64,000 bases of DNA from Corticimicrobacter sp040137905 (GTDB lineage Bacteria; Pseudomonadota; Gammaproteobacteria; Burkholderiales; Burkholderiaceae_B), in contig NZ_JBEFDG010000058.1 of the NCBI RefSeq assembly GCF_040137905.1, positions 1-64,000 of the forward strand. Reading direction: 5' to 3'. Position numbers and translations under genes: made by a program. Under the pieces are notes generated by a model, which searched no databases, had not been told where the DNA came from, and saw only the letters and a program-made list of their open reading frames with translations. Of the stretch, positions 15,605 through 24,087 are shown piece after piece. The first letter of the stretch is position 1. Each line of letters begins with the position of its first letter.

Positions 15605-16774
15605 ATGCCCAGTCTGTCCTCTGTCCCTGCCCGGCCATCGGGCCGCATCCCCACCATTGATATCCTGCGTGGTCTGGTCATCGTCCTGATGCTGCTCGAC
15701 CATGTGCGCGAAACTTTTTTCCTGCATCATCAGGTCAGCGACCCGATGGATATCGCACAAACGCCACCCGATTTATTCTACAGCCGCCTGCTGGCACACC
15801 TGTGTGCGCCCGTATTCATTTTCCTGACCGGGCTGTCTGCCTGGCTGTACGCCGACCGGCAGGGCAGCATGCGTGCAGCCTCCGGATTCCTCTTCAAGCG
15901 CGGCCTGCTGCTGGTGGCACTGGAAGTCACCATCATCAACTTTGCCTGGACATTTATATTCCCGCCCACGGTGATCTATCTGCAGGTCATCTGGGCCATC
16001 GGCTGCAGCATGCTCGCCCTCGCGGCCCTCGTCTGGCTGCCACGCCCATTGCTGACCACCCTGGGCCTGCTGCTGGTATTCGGTCACAATCTGCTCGATG
16101 GGTTCCACTTCGGTCCGGACACATTCATGCACATTCCCTGGGCCATTCTGCACGACCGGGGCTGGCTTGAATTCGGGGATGCGCTGCGGCTGCGCACTTC
16201 GTATCCGATCCTGCCCTGGATCGGCGTGATCGCACTGGGCTTTGCCGCGGGTCCCTGGTTCGGCCGCGCCATGCTACCTGCTACCCGGCAGTCTCGCCTG
16301 CTGTACTGCGGCCTGTGCGCGCTGTTGCTGTTCGTGCTGCTGCGGCTGTCCAACGCCTATGGGCAGGCCCAGCCCTGGCAGGCAGGCAACACGCTGGCCC
16401 AAGACCTGATGAGCTTCGTCAACATCACCAAATATCCGCCTTCGCTGCTGTTCCTGCTGCTGACACTGGGACTGGGGCTACTGTTGCTGCACGCACTGGA
16501 GCGGCATCCGGGCCACCGCTGGCAGGCAGTCCTGCAGACATTCGGCAGTGCGCCGATGTTCTTCTACATCCTGCACCTGTACGCCCTCAAGCTGCTGTAC
16601 CTGGCTGCAGTCGGATTGTGGGGGCTGAATCAGGGCGAATATTACGGCTTCGAGCATCTTTGGGCCGTCTGGGTCGTCACGCTGGGACTGGCGGCAGCAC
16701 TGTATCCCGCCGTGAGATGGTTCGGCCAGCTCAAGCGACGCAGACCCGATATCGCCTGGCTGAAGTATTTCTAA
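15605..16774 (+). CDS. DUF1624 membrane protein (heparan-glucosaminide acetyltransferase-like)
   Basis: Encodes 389 residues with about ten transmembrane helices. The N-terminus has the family signature RIPTIDILRGLVIVLMLLDH, with an Arg and a His/Asp placed for acyl transfer, and then the PVFIFLTGLSAWL motif of the HGSNAT_cat/DUF1624 group. Members are thought to acylate sugars or other substrates across the inner membrane; the bacterial substrate is not known. The gene starts 82 bases after the kinase gene but is separated by a palindrome resembling a Zur site, so separate regulation is likely. There is no partner gene for cell-wall or polysaccharide synthesis nearby. Confidence 0.85.
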   Translation: MPSLSSVPARPSGRIPTIDILRGLVIVLMLLDHVRETFFLHHQVSDPMDIAQTPPDLFYSRLLAHLCAPVFIFLTGLSAWLYADRQGSMRAASGFLFKRGLLLVALEVTIINFAWTFIFPPTVIYLQVIWAIGCSMLALAALVWLPRPLLTTLGLLLVFGHNLLDGFHFGPDTFMHIPWAILHDRGWLEFGDALRLRTSYPILPWIGVIALGFAAGPWFGRAMLPATRQSRLLYCGLCALLLFVLLRLSNAYGQAQPWQAGNTLAQDLMSFVNITKYPPSLLFLLLTLGLGLLLLHALERHPGHRWQAVLQTFGSAPMFFYILHLYALKLLYLAAVGLWGLNQGEYYGFEHLWAVWVVTLGLAAALYPAVRWFGQLKRRRPDIAWLKYF

Positions 16775-16861
16775 GCTCTTGATGCAAAGCAATGGCAAAA
16801 TCCAGCAATACGCATACAATAAAAGAAACCATTCCCATTCAATATTTTATTTTCAAGGCCA

Positions 16862-17383
16862 ATGAAAAAGCACCTGGCCCAGCCGGCCAGTGAAGTGGAC
16901 AGATGGTATAGCGAACATCACGGCTGGCTGCGAAATTGGTTACGCACCAAAGTCGGCCGCCCCGAGGATGCGGACGATCTGGTGCAGGATACGTTCGTCC
17001 GCGTGCTGTGCGCGCATACCCAGGCCCGGCTCGCGGCACTCCCGGTCAGAGAGCCGCGAGCCTATCTGGTCACCGTCGCCGGCCGACTGGTCGCCAATTT
17101 CTATCGCCGCCAGGCCATAGAGCGCGCATACCTCGATACGCTGGCCAGCCTGCCGCCGCAGGCTGTTCCATCGCTTGAAAACCAGGCGTTGATCCGCGAG
17201 GCCCTGTACGAACTGGATCGCATGCTGGACGGTCTCGCTCCCCAGGTACGGCAGGCATTCATTCTGGCCCAGTTCCAGGGCCTGCCCTATGCCCACATCG
17301 CCGAGCAGCTCGGTGTATCTCTCCGGACCGTCAAGAACCATATCGCGCGCGCCATGGCGCATTGCTGCCTGTTGTCCCTGTGA
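16862..17383 (+). CDS. FecI-like ECF RNA polymerase sigma factor
   Basis: Encodes 173 residues. Region 2 (about 15-85) contains AEDADDLVQDTFVRVL-type residues (here PEDADDLVQDTFVRVL) and the RAYLVTVAGRLVANFYRR stretch for -10 binding. Region 4 (about 110-165) ends with an HTH (YAHIAEQLGVSLRTVKNHIARA). The gene is followed by fecR and an STN-type TonB receptor in the classic iron-starvation order. It should direct RNA polymerase to the receptor gene and, judging from a shared promoter element, to the secreted protein gene at 21517 as well. A Fur site upstream was looked for but not clearly seen. Confidence 0.9.
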   Translation: MKKHLAQPASEVDRWYSEHHGWLRNWLRTKVGRPEDADDLVQDTFVRVLCAHTQARLAALPVREPRAYLVTVAGRLVANFYRRQAIERAYLDTLASLPPQAVPSLENQALIREALYELDRMLDGLAPQVRQAFILAQFQGLPYAHIAEQLGVSLRTVKNHIARAMAHCCLLSL

Positions 17384-17390
17384 GCGCCGT

Positions 17391-18353
17391 ATGCCGTGCC
17401 AGATACAACCCGCCGAAGAACAGCCCATCCTCGAGGCCGCACACTGGTACGCCTGCCTCGCAGCAGAAGACGCCACCCCCGAGGATCGCAGGGACTGGCA
17501 ATCGTGGCTTGAGGCCAGCCCGGCGCATCGCCAGGCCTGGGATCGCCTCCAGCAGGTGCAACGCAGATTCGAGCGGGTACCAGGCGACATTGCCGCTGCC
17601 GTCCTGTCCAGCCCATCCCGCCGTCGCTTTGTTCTGCGCAGCCTGCTGCCGCTGGCTGGTGCCGGCCTGCTGGCCACCGGAGCCTATCGTCTCCTGCTGC
17701 CCGCCACGCGGGCAGACTGGCGCACAGCCACTGGCGAGCAACGCCGGATCCAACTGGAAGACGGGTCCGAGCTCTATCTGAACACGGCCACAGCCGTGCA
17801 ACAGGACTTCACCACCACACACCGGCGACTGGTCCTGCACTCAGGTGAAATCCTGATCCAGACACACCCTGACAGCCAGTTTCCGGAGTCGGCCCGCCCT
17901 TTCACCATCCGCACGCGGCACGGCGAAATCGAGGCGCTGGGTACCCGCTTCACGGTGCGCCTGGACAATACGAGTACACAGGTCCAGGTTCTTCAGCATG
18001 CTGTCGCCATCCAGCCCGTGCGCAACGCATCGGATCGCCTGCGCCTGCAGGCAGGACAAGCAGTCACCTTCGATGCCACGGATACCGGCCCCATTCTTGA
18101 TGCCCCCACCCGTGCCGATGCATGGCTGCAAGGGCGACTTGCCGTCGTGGATGCGCCATTGTCGGAAGTCATCGCAGAGCTGTCACGCTACCGCCCCGGC
18201 ATCCTGGACTGTGCATCCGGGATCGCCTCGCTGAAGGTATCCGGCGTTTTCTCCCTGAACGACACCGACGAAGCCCTCGCCGCGCTGGCTGACAGTTTTC
18301 CCGTGCAGGTCCGGCGTCGCACGCGATACTGGGTCACGCTGCTGCCGCGGTAA
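17391..18353 (+). CDS. FecR-family anti-sigma factor / signal transducer
   Basis: Encodes 320 residues from the ATG at 17391, 7 bases after the sigma-factor stop; a longer frame would overlap the sigma gene. The N-terminal cytoplasmic DUF4880 part has AAHWYACLAAEDATPEDRRDW. One transmembrane helix follows at about residues 80-105, preceded by Arg residues (RRRFVLRSLLPLAG). The periplasmic FecR domain (about 115-215) has the motif GEQRRIQLEDGSELYLNT, and an STN-like C-terminal domain (about 250-315) takes the signal from the receptor. It holds the sigma factor inactive or in waiting until the receptor is loaded. Confidence 0.9.
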   Translation: MPCQIQPAEEQPILEAAHWYACLAAEDATPEDRRDWQSWLEASPAHRQAWDRLQQVQRRFERVPGDIAAAVLSSPSRRRFVLRSLLPLAGAGLLATGAYRLLLPATRADWRTATGEQRRIQLEDGSELYLNTATAVQQDFTTTHRRLVLHSGEILIQTHPDSQFPESARPFTIRTRHGEIEALGTRFTVRLDNTSTQVQVLQHAVAIQPVRNASDRLRLQAGQAVTFDATDTGPILDAPTRADAWLQGRLAVVDAPLSEVIAELSRYRPGILDCASGIASLKVSGVFSLNDTDEALAALADSFPVQVRRRTRYWVTLLPR

Positions 18354-18412
18354 AACCGTGCACGGGCAATCCGGCATGGTCTGCCACATAAAAGAATGCA
18401 TTTTCATCACAT

Positions 18413-18439
18413 TTGCACTTTTATATCGAGTTGCGTGTC
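18413..18439 (+). promoter_or_regulatory. Putative ECF-sigma promoter of the TonB receptor
   Basis: TTGCAC (18413-18418), 15 bases, CGTGTC (18434-18439). The same two boxes at the same spacing precede the secreted-protein gene (21353-21379). The CGTGTC box resembles the -10 CGT elements of iron-starvation sigma factors. The region 18354-18517 has no gene. Confidence 0.6.
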
Positions 18440-18517
18440 TTTACTGAATCCATGCATGCCATGGCCCAGTACCGACCCTTGTGTCGCGTCCGATCATCCG
18501 ACATCGATTGCATTCCC

Positions 18518-21337
18518 ATGCCTGCCTCCCCCCTTGTCCCGCGCAATTCATTCATCTTCAAGCACACACTGAACACCACGCTGTTATGCCTGATGGCGGC
18601 ATCCATTGCCCCACGGATTTCATATGCACAAGGCAGCAGTACGCCCGCCATGACCGACCCCGCCGGCACACAGGTCATCGATATCGGTGCCGGCCCGCTG
18701 CCGACCGTGCTCAACCTGTTCGCCCAGACCGTCGATGTCAGCCTGTCCTTCGATGCAGCCTTGCTGGCCGGCCAACACTCGCCTGGCCTGCAGGGGCGCT
18801 TCGACGCCGCAACTGGTTTCCAGCGCATCCTGCAGGGCAGCGGTTTCGAGGCGATTCCCAGCGGCCCGTCCCGCTGGATGCTGCGTGCCCTGCCCGATAC
18901 AACTGCAGCCTCAGCAACAGACGACAACATCGCGGCACTGGATACGGTCACCATTGCCGGCGCATACCGTGAGGGTGATGCCCCCAATACCGGCTATACA
19001 GTCACCACCACAGCCAGCGCCACCAAGCTCGACCTGGCACCCAAGGAAACCCCGCAGAGCATCACCACCTTTACCGCCCAGCAGATACAGGACCAGGGCC
19101 TGCTGACGCTCAGCGAAGTGCTCGACCAGACGCCCGGCATCACCCTGGTGACCGCTGGCGTGGCCGGTGCCGGCAGCCAGCCGATCTACTCCCGGACCTT
19201 TCCCGTCACTTCTGTGCAGATGGACGGGGTCATGGCCAGCACCTACATCCTGTCAGGTTCGGCCAGCGGCGACATCGGCATGCAGGACTCCTTCCTGTAC
19301 GAACGCATCGACGTAATCCGAGGCTCCAACAGCCTGACCGGCGGCGCAGGCGACGCCTCGGCCAGCCTCAATTTCGTGCGCAAGCATCCCTACCTCGATC
19401 CACATCTGTCGGCCAGCCTGAAATACGGCAGCTGGAACACCCGCCGGGCCGAAGTGGATTACTCCACGCCGTTGAGCGACAGATTGCGGATACGCCTTGC
19501 CGCTGCAGCACAGGAAGGTGATCACTGGGTAGACGGCGTCAGCAGCGACCGCAAGGCCCTGTCGCTGATCGGCGCGCTGGACGTGACCGACAATGACCGG
19601 ATCAGCCTGGGGGTCACGCATTACGACTTCAAGCTGAACGGGGCCTCACCGCATGGGATCACGCGCTATTCGGAAGTGTATGACTACACCGACGGCTCTG
19701 GCCTCCATGCCGAAGAGACCGAAGCCGTCGACCGCAATTTCAACAACGCCACGCCCTGGTCGCGCACCCATCGCAAGTACACCAATCTGTTCGCCTCCTG
19801 GGAGCACACCTTCGACAACGACTGGCTGGTGAAGGCCAGCTTCAACTACGCCAACAACAGGGATGACAAACTTTATGGGGAGATCGGGACGACTTACTAC
19901 GTCCCACGGGCCGACCGGGCATCCTACTCCGCCAGGCGTGACAACAGCGAAAACGAAGTCAAGGCTTTTGACCTGCACTTGAAGGGCAGCTTCGAACTGG
20001 CGGATCGCCAGCAGGATTTCGTCGTCGGAGCGAATTATTATGCGGTGCACCGCAAGCTGCACTGGGGATACGCGAGCGAAGATACGAGTCAACTCGACAG
20101 CGGTGTGCTTCAGGTCGGCGCGGGGCCGCAGCATCAGAGTCTGTGTTCTGATGAAGCGTTCGCAAATCTGAATGATCAACGTGAAATCTATAGGCCATAT
20201 GCAGAACTGCTATGGGGATCGCTGGAAGCATTTGAGGCCGATTTCAATCAGCAGATTCAAGAACGAACTGCGAGATGCGCCCATCGTTCCGGCATCTCCA
20301 TCGACGAATGGAATGCCAATGGAGACGGCAAGGCTCCTACTGTTGCTGGCAACGGCAATGATATGTTCACCCGCCAGATCACCACACATACCCGATCTCG
20401 CCAGACAGGCGTCTACTTTGCCAGTCACCTGCGGCCCTTCGCACGCACGCACCTGATCCTGGGCGGACGCTGGGCCCAGGACACACATGACGATCCCTAT
20501 TTCAGTTGCGCGCAAAACTCCACCCACAGGGATTACTGCACAGGCGACTATGACGGCCGGGCCGCCACGCCGCCCAGGCTGAAGCCCAAGTTCCTCCCCT
20601 ATGCCGGGCTGATCTATGAAATCACCCCCCAGGTCAACGCCTACGCAAGCTATACCACGACCTATGTACGTGACATCAACTCGGCAACAAGCAAGAACTG
20701 GGCTACAGGAGAATGGCTGCCGCCGGTGCGCTCCATCACCTACGAAGGCGGCCTGAAAAGCGCATTCTTCGACGGCCAGCTCAACGTGGCCGCCTCGTAC
20801 TTCAAGATGGAGCAAAAGGATTTCCCCTACCAGACCAACAACGCCGCCACCTCGGGAACGATCGACAACGGCTGGCGTGTCTATGGCTGGGAATTCAACG
20901 TGGCAGGGGCCATCACCCCGAACTGGAACATGGCTGCCGGTTACGTCAGGCAGAAGCAGCTTGTACCGATGAATCTGGGAGAAGTCCTGGCGAGCGCGCG
21001 TGATGATTTCACGGCGTCTTACCGCGCCCCCGAAAAATCCTTCAAGCTTTTCACCACATACAGTTTCGACAAGCTGATGCTGGGGCTGGGCTGGCGCTGG
21101 CAGAGCAGCACCCAGTCGGCCTGGATACCCACGAACAAGACCCAGGTCGAGCAGGAAATGATGAAACAGGATGCCTATCACGTCTTCGACCTGATGGCCC
21201 GCTACCAGATCGACAGGAATTTCAGCATGCAGTTGAACGTCAACAACGTTTTCGACGAGGTTTACTACCAGCACGAGCGCTCCTATATCTCCGGTGCGCC
21301 GCGCAATGCGATGCTGACCTTGAACTATCGCATGTAG
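18518..21337 (+). CDS. TonB-dependent receptor with STN signalling domain
   Basis: Encodes 939 residues from the ATG at 18518 (the in-frame ATG at 18413 lies inside the promoter). A signal peptide ends near ISYAQG. The STN domain (about 45-120: IDIGAGPLPTVLNLFAQ to SRWMLRAL) passes the signal to FecR. The plug has KETPQSITTFTAQQIQDQ, and a long barrel ends with NAMLTLNYRM. A Cys pair in a loop segment (SLCSDEAFAN and TARCAHRSG) is notable. It is annotated by homology as a siderophore receptor. The following secreted hemophilin-like protein and Slam suggest the real ligand may be heme or a heme-carrier complex, as with HphR of Acinetobacter; this is inference. Confidence 0.85.
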   Translation: MPASPLVPRNSFIFKHTLNTTLLCLMAASIAPRISYAQGSSTPAMTDPAGTQVIDIGAGPLPTVLNLFAQTVDVSLSFDAALLAGQHSPGLQGRFDAATGFQRILQGSGFEAIPSGPSRWMLRALPDTTAASATDDNIAALDTVTIAGAYREGDAPNTGYTVTTTASATKLDLAPKETPQSITTFTAQQIQDQGLLTLSEVLDQTPGITLVTAGVAGAGSQPIYSRTFPVTSVQMDGVMASTYILSGSASGDIGMQDSFLYERIDVIRGSNSLTGGAGDASASLNFVRKHPYLDPHLSASLKYGSWNTRRAEVDYSTPLSDRLRIRLAAAAQEGDHWVDGVSSDRKALSLIGALDVTDNDRISLGVTHYDFKLNGASPHGITRYSEVYDYTDGSGLHAEETEAVDRNFNNATPWSRTHRKYTNLFASWEHTFDNDWLVKASFNYANNRDDKLYGEIGTTYYVPRADRASYSARRDNSENEVKAFDLHLKGSFELADRQQDFVVGANYYAVHRKLHWGYASEDTSQLDSGVLQVGAGPQHQSLCSDEAFANLNDQREIYRPYAELLWGSLEAFEADFNQQIQERTARCAHRSGISIDEWNANGDGKAPTVAGNGNDMFTRQITTHTRSRQTGVYFASHLRPFARTHLILGGRWAQDTHDDPYFSCAQNSTHRDYCTGDYDGRAATPPRLKPKFLPYAGLIYEITPQVNAYASYTTTYVRDINSATSKNWATGEWLPPVRSITYEGGLKSAFFDGQLNVAASYFKMEQKDFPYQTNNAATSGTIDNGWRVYGWEFNVAGAITPNWNMAAGYVRQKQLVPMNLGEVLASARDDFTASYRAPEKSFKLFTTYSFDKLMLGLGWRWQSSTQSAWIPTNKTQVEQEMMKQDAYHVFDLMARYQIDRNFSMQLNVNNVFDEVYYQHERSYISGAPRNAMLTLNYRM

Positions 21338-21352
21338 AAATTTTCGGGAAAC

Positions 21353-21379
21353 TTGCACTTTCACATACTGTCGCGTGTC
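21353..21379 (+). promoter_or_regulatory. Putative ECF-sigma promoter of the secreted hemophilin-like gene
   Basis: TTGCAC (21353-21358), 15 bases, CGTGTC (21374-21379), followed by TTT as at 18413-18439. It lies about 138 bases before the gene start, in an untranslated leader 21380-21516 that ends with an AAGGAG-type binding site. Confidence 0.6.
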
Positions 21380-21516
21380 TTTCAGGATGTCGGCTGCATG
21401 CAACCCCCGCACAAAGCCGACAAATGGGCGAAGCAATCCAGCCGGGTTGCCTGCCCAGGACACGGCGTCCACCCCCGGACGCCGTTTCGACGTTCCTCTC
21501 ATCAAGGAGTATTGCA

Positions 21517-22392
21517 ATGCAAACCCGTAAATTTGGCATGCTGGCCGTTGCGCTGCTGGCCGCTGGCTTCAGCGGTGGAGCCTCGGCATGGAATCAGTTG
21601 AACCTCAACCAGAACGGCAATGCCGCCAATGCGCCCTATCTGGGCTCGTTCAACTACAACGGCCAGACCTATGGCCCATCCACGGCGCAGAGCGTCACCG
21701 GGCAGGCCAGCACAACCATTGCCAACACATTCGACCTGAACAACCTGCAGGCCTTCACGCTGTATGGCAAGGACAGCGGTGGCCGCGGCCACAACGATGA
21801 CCTGAGCCTGACCTCCAACGACCATTCCGCAGCGACCGGTGCCCCCGTGGTCTACCGTTTCTACCGTCAGAACTACTCGGCAGCCGTGGTCAATCTCTCG
21901 CGCGGTACTGAAGCCCGTCACTTCGTCAAGAGCGTGGTCGGCCAGCAGACAGCAGCGGGCACGCTGGTCAATGGCACCTACAACTATGCTGGCGTTGCGT
22001 TCACCAACTTCCCGCGTGGTGATTTCAACTATGCCGTCACGGTGCTTAGTCCGAGTGCAGCAATAGGCTCGGGTACGTTCTCCCTGAACGAAATCAAGAT
22101 CCCTGCCTCGCAATCCTCAACCGGCCAGGATATCTTCTTCAACATCAACAGCGGCAAACTGAATCAGGCAGTGCTGGCCACAACCGCCAATGGGCTGACG
22201 TTCAATGGTAACGTCACGGTCACCAATGCGGATGTCAGCAATGCCAACGCATGGGCCGAAATCGGCGGCCCTGCATCCAAGGCAACATACGACCTGACCC
22301 TGTTCGGCCCGCAAGGCGCAGAAATCGCCGGGTCCATCCAGGGCCTGCCGGACCGCATCGGTTCGACTGCAATCATCGGGGCGAAGCAGTAG
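21517..22392 (+). CDS. Slam-dependent secreted heme-binding (hemophilin/TbpB-barrel-like) protein
   Basis: Encodes 291 residues from the ATG at 21517, which has an AAGGAG site; a frame open from 21424 is leader. A signal peptide cleaved by signal peptidase I (MQTRKFGMLAVALLAAGF, then ASA before Trp) lacks a lipobox Cys, so the product is soluble rather than lipidated. Residues about 30-190 have a Gly/Asn/Ser/Tyr-rich beta domain. The C-terminal 100 residues form a TbpB-type eight-strand barrel with the family signature LFGPQGAEIAGSI and the end AIIGAKQ. This is the plan of hemophilins such as HphA, which are exported by Slam and donate heme to a TonB receptor. Slam follows directly. Confidence 0.8.
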   Translation: MQTRKFGMLAVALLAAGFSGGASAWNQLNLNQNGNAANAPYLGSFNYNGQTYGPSTAQSVTGQASTTIANTFDLNNLQAFTLYGKDSGGRGHNDDLSLTSNDHSAATGAPVVYRFYRQNYSAAVVNLSRGTEARHFVKSVVGQQTAAGTLVNGTYNYAGVAFTNFPRGDFNYAVTVLSPSAAIGSGTFSLNEIKIPASQSSTGQDIFFNINSGKLNQAVLATTANGLTFNGNVTVTNADVSNANAWAEIGGPASKATYDLTLFGPQGAEIAGSIQGLPDRIGSTAIIGAKQ

Positions 22393-22557
22393 TTGCCGTG
22401 CACTTCCAGACTCTTCTTTTTAATGAATAGATATCAATATAAATTGAAATTCCATTCAATTAAATTGAAATAGCCCACGTGCACGCCCCGGGCTGTCGGG
22501 GCAGTCATCCTGCCTCGACAGCCGTTCTGTTGAACTCCCATCCCCCTTGGGAAATAC

Positions 22558-24078
22558 ATGCCGTCCATCCCCCCGCTCCACCGTCTGCTGTCTGCCCTGC
22601 TCGCGCCAGGCCTGCTCATCCTGGGCATGCTCGAACCGGCACAGGCCCAGGTCGCCGCGCCCCCACCGCCCCTGCCTGCACCGGTACGACCGCTGGAACC
22701 GGAACAGCCGTTCCTGCCACAGCCGCAGACGCCTACCCCATCGATCGTGCATCGCCAGCCGGCACAACCGGCACAGCCGCCGGTGGAGCTCACTGACCAG
22801 GACCTGGCCGGAGACATCAAGCTGACCGAGCTGATCCTCAACCAGGCCATGCTGCAGGAAGACTGGGATACGTTGCGCCGCATCATGCGCTTCTATCCCT
22901 GGATGCGTGGCGTCGATCCTGTTCTGCGCGACTACATACAGGGCGCATTGCTGCGTCACGACGGTCGCCTGGCCGACGCCATCGCGCTGTATCGCCAGCT
23001 CGTCGAACAGCATCCGGACCTGGACTATGTACGTCTGGAACTGTCCACCATGCTGATGGAGGATCGCCAGTTCGAACGCTCCAATGCCGAACTTGCCTTG
23101 CTGCACCAGCGCCAACTGTCAGATCCGGCCGCGCAGCACAGTGTTGAACAGTACCGTCAGGCACTTGCACAGCAGCGCCGCTGGAACTTCCGGATCAGCG
23201 CAGGTCTTGCCTACAACAACAACGTCAACTCAGCCAATCGCGATCGCATGCTTTACCTGCCTGTCGCAGCAGGCGGCTGGACGTTCTGGGTCCCGTTCGC
23301 CAAGGGCAGCGATGCCTTGCCCAAATCCGATTGGGGCCTGAAGTACAGTGGCGGTGCGAACGTCGAGCGCAACATCGACGGCCATCACTACTACACGCTG
23401 GGTGCCGACATCGACGGCGTGTCTTACCAGGAACAGCGCGATTACAGTGATCGTACGTTGACCCTGCGTGGCGGCTACAAATGGCAGAACGCCGATATCT
23501 GGTTCTCGGCCACGCCGCAGGTCAGCCAGGCCTGGATGGGGGGCCGCCGCTACAGCCACAACCACGGTATGGCCCTGGAGTATGGCTGGCGTCCCTCGCC
23601 CGACTGGCAACTGATGGGCGCATGGCTATGGCTCAAGCGCAAGTACGACGACCGCGACTATGCCGCCTACGATGGGCACCTGGATATCCTGTCCCTGACC
23701 GCAGTGCGCACCCTTTCCCCCAGCCTGCTGGCTTTCGGCAGCCTGGGGCTGCAGCGCGAATCGACCACCGCCCGCGAGTACGCCTACCGTTTTCCGTGGG
23801 CGCAGCTGGGCGTGGTCAAGACATTCGGCAGCACACTCGGTGCCCGTCTGAGCGCCCGCTATGGCAGGCAGTCGTATGACCAGCCCTATGCCCTGTTCCT
23901 TAACCAGGAGCGGCGCGACCGCGAACTGAGGCTGGATGCCTCGCTGTGGGCCCCGGGCTTTACGATCGCCGGACTCGAACCGAAGCTGAACATCAGCTAT
24001 CTCAGGATCACGAGCAACCTGCCCATGTATGCCCGCGATCGCACAGAGGTCAGTCTGATGTTCGAAAAACGCTTTTGA
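22558..24078 (+). CDS. Slam outer-membrane protein, type XI secretion system
   Basis: Encodes 506 residues with a signal peptide ending at AQA and a Pro-rich linker (about 33-75). The N-terminal TPR domain (about 80-210) contains repeats such as DYIQGALLRHDGRLADAIALYRQ. The DUF560 C-terminal 14-strand barrel (about 215-506) starts NFRISAGLAYNNNVN and ends in Phe (VSLMFEKRF). This domain order is specific to Slam, which moves TbpB-barrel proteins across the outer membrane. Its client is very probably the adjacent secreted protein. The intergenic stretch 22393-22557 has an ATTGAA/TTCAAT inverted repeat of unknown use and no terminator, so cotranscription is possible. Confidence 0.9.
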   Translation: MPSIPPLHRLLSALLAPGLLILGMLEPAQAQVAAPPPPLPAPVRPLEPEQPFLPQPQTPTPSIVHRQPAQPAQPPVELTDQDLAGDIKLTELILNQAMLQEDWDTLRRIMRFYPWMRGVDPVLRDYIQGALLRHDGRLADAIALYRQLVEQHPDLDYVRLELSTMLMEDRQFERSNAELALLHQRQLSDPAAQHSVEQYRQALAQQRRWNFRISAGLAYNNNVNSANRDRMLYLPVAAGGWTFWVPFAKGSDALPKSDWGLKYSGGANVERNIDGHHYYTLGADIDGVSYQEQRDYSDRTLTLRGGYKWQNADIWFSATPQVSQAWMGGRRYSHNHGMALEYGWRPSPDWQLMGAWLWLKRKYDDRDYAAYDGHLDILSLTAVRTLSPSLLAFGSLGLQRESTTAREYAYRFPWAQLGVVKTFGSTLGARLSARYGRQSYDQPYALFLNQERRDRELRLDASLWAPGFTIAGLEPKLNISYLRITSNLPMYARDRTEVSLMFEKRF

Positions 24079-24087
24079 GGCGATCCG

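Noticed and set aside
16790..16861. Fur box upstream of the ECF sigma factor
   Set aside because: AT-rich CATTCCCATTCAATATT-like sequence has only weak resemblance to the Fur consensus; not enough to claim.
18413..18517. ATG at 18413 as receptor start
   Set aside because: It would place the ECF promoter inside the coding region, and the added 35 residues do not fit a signal peptide. The ATG at 18518 does.
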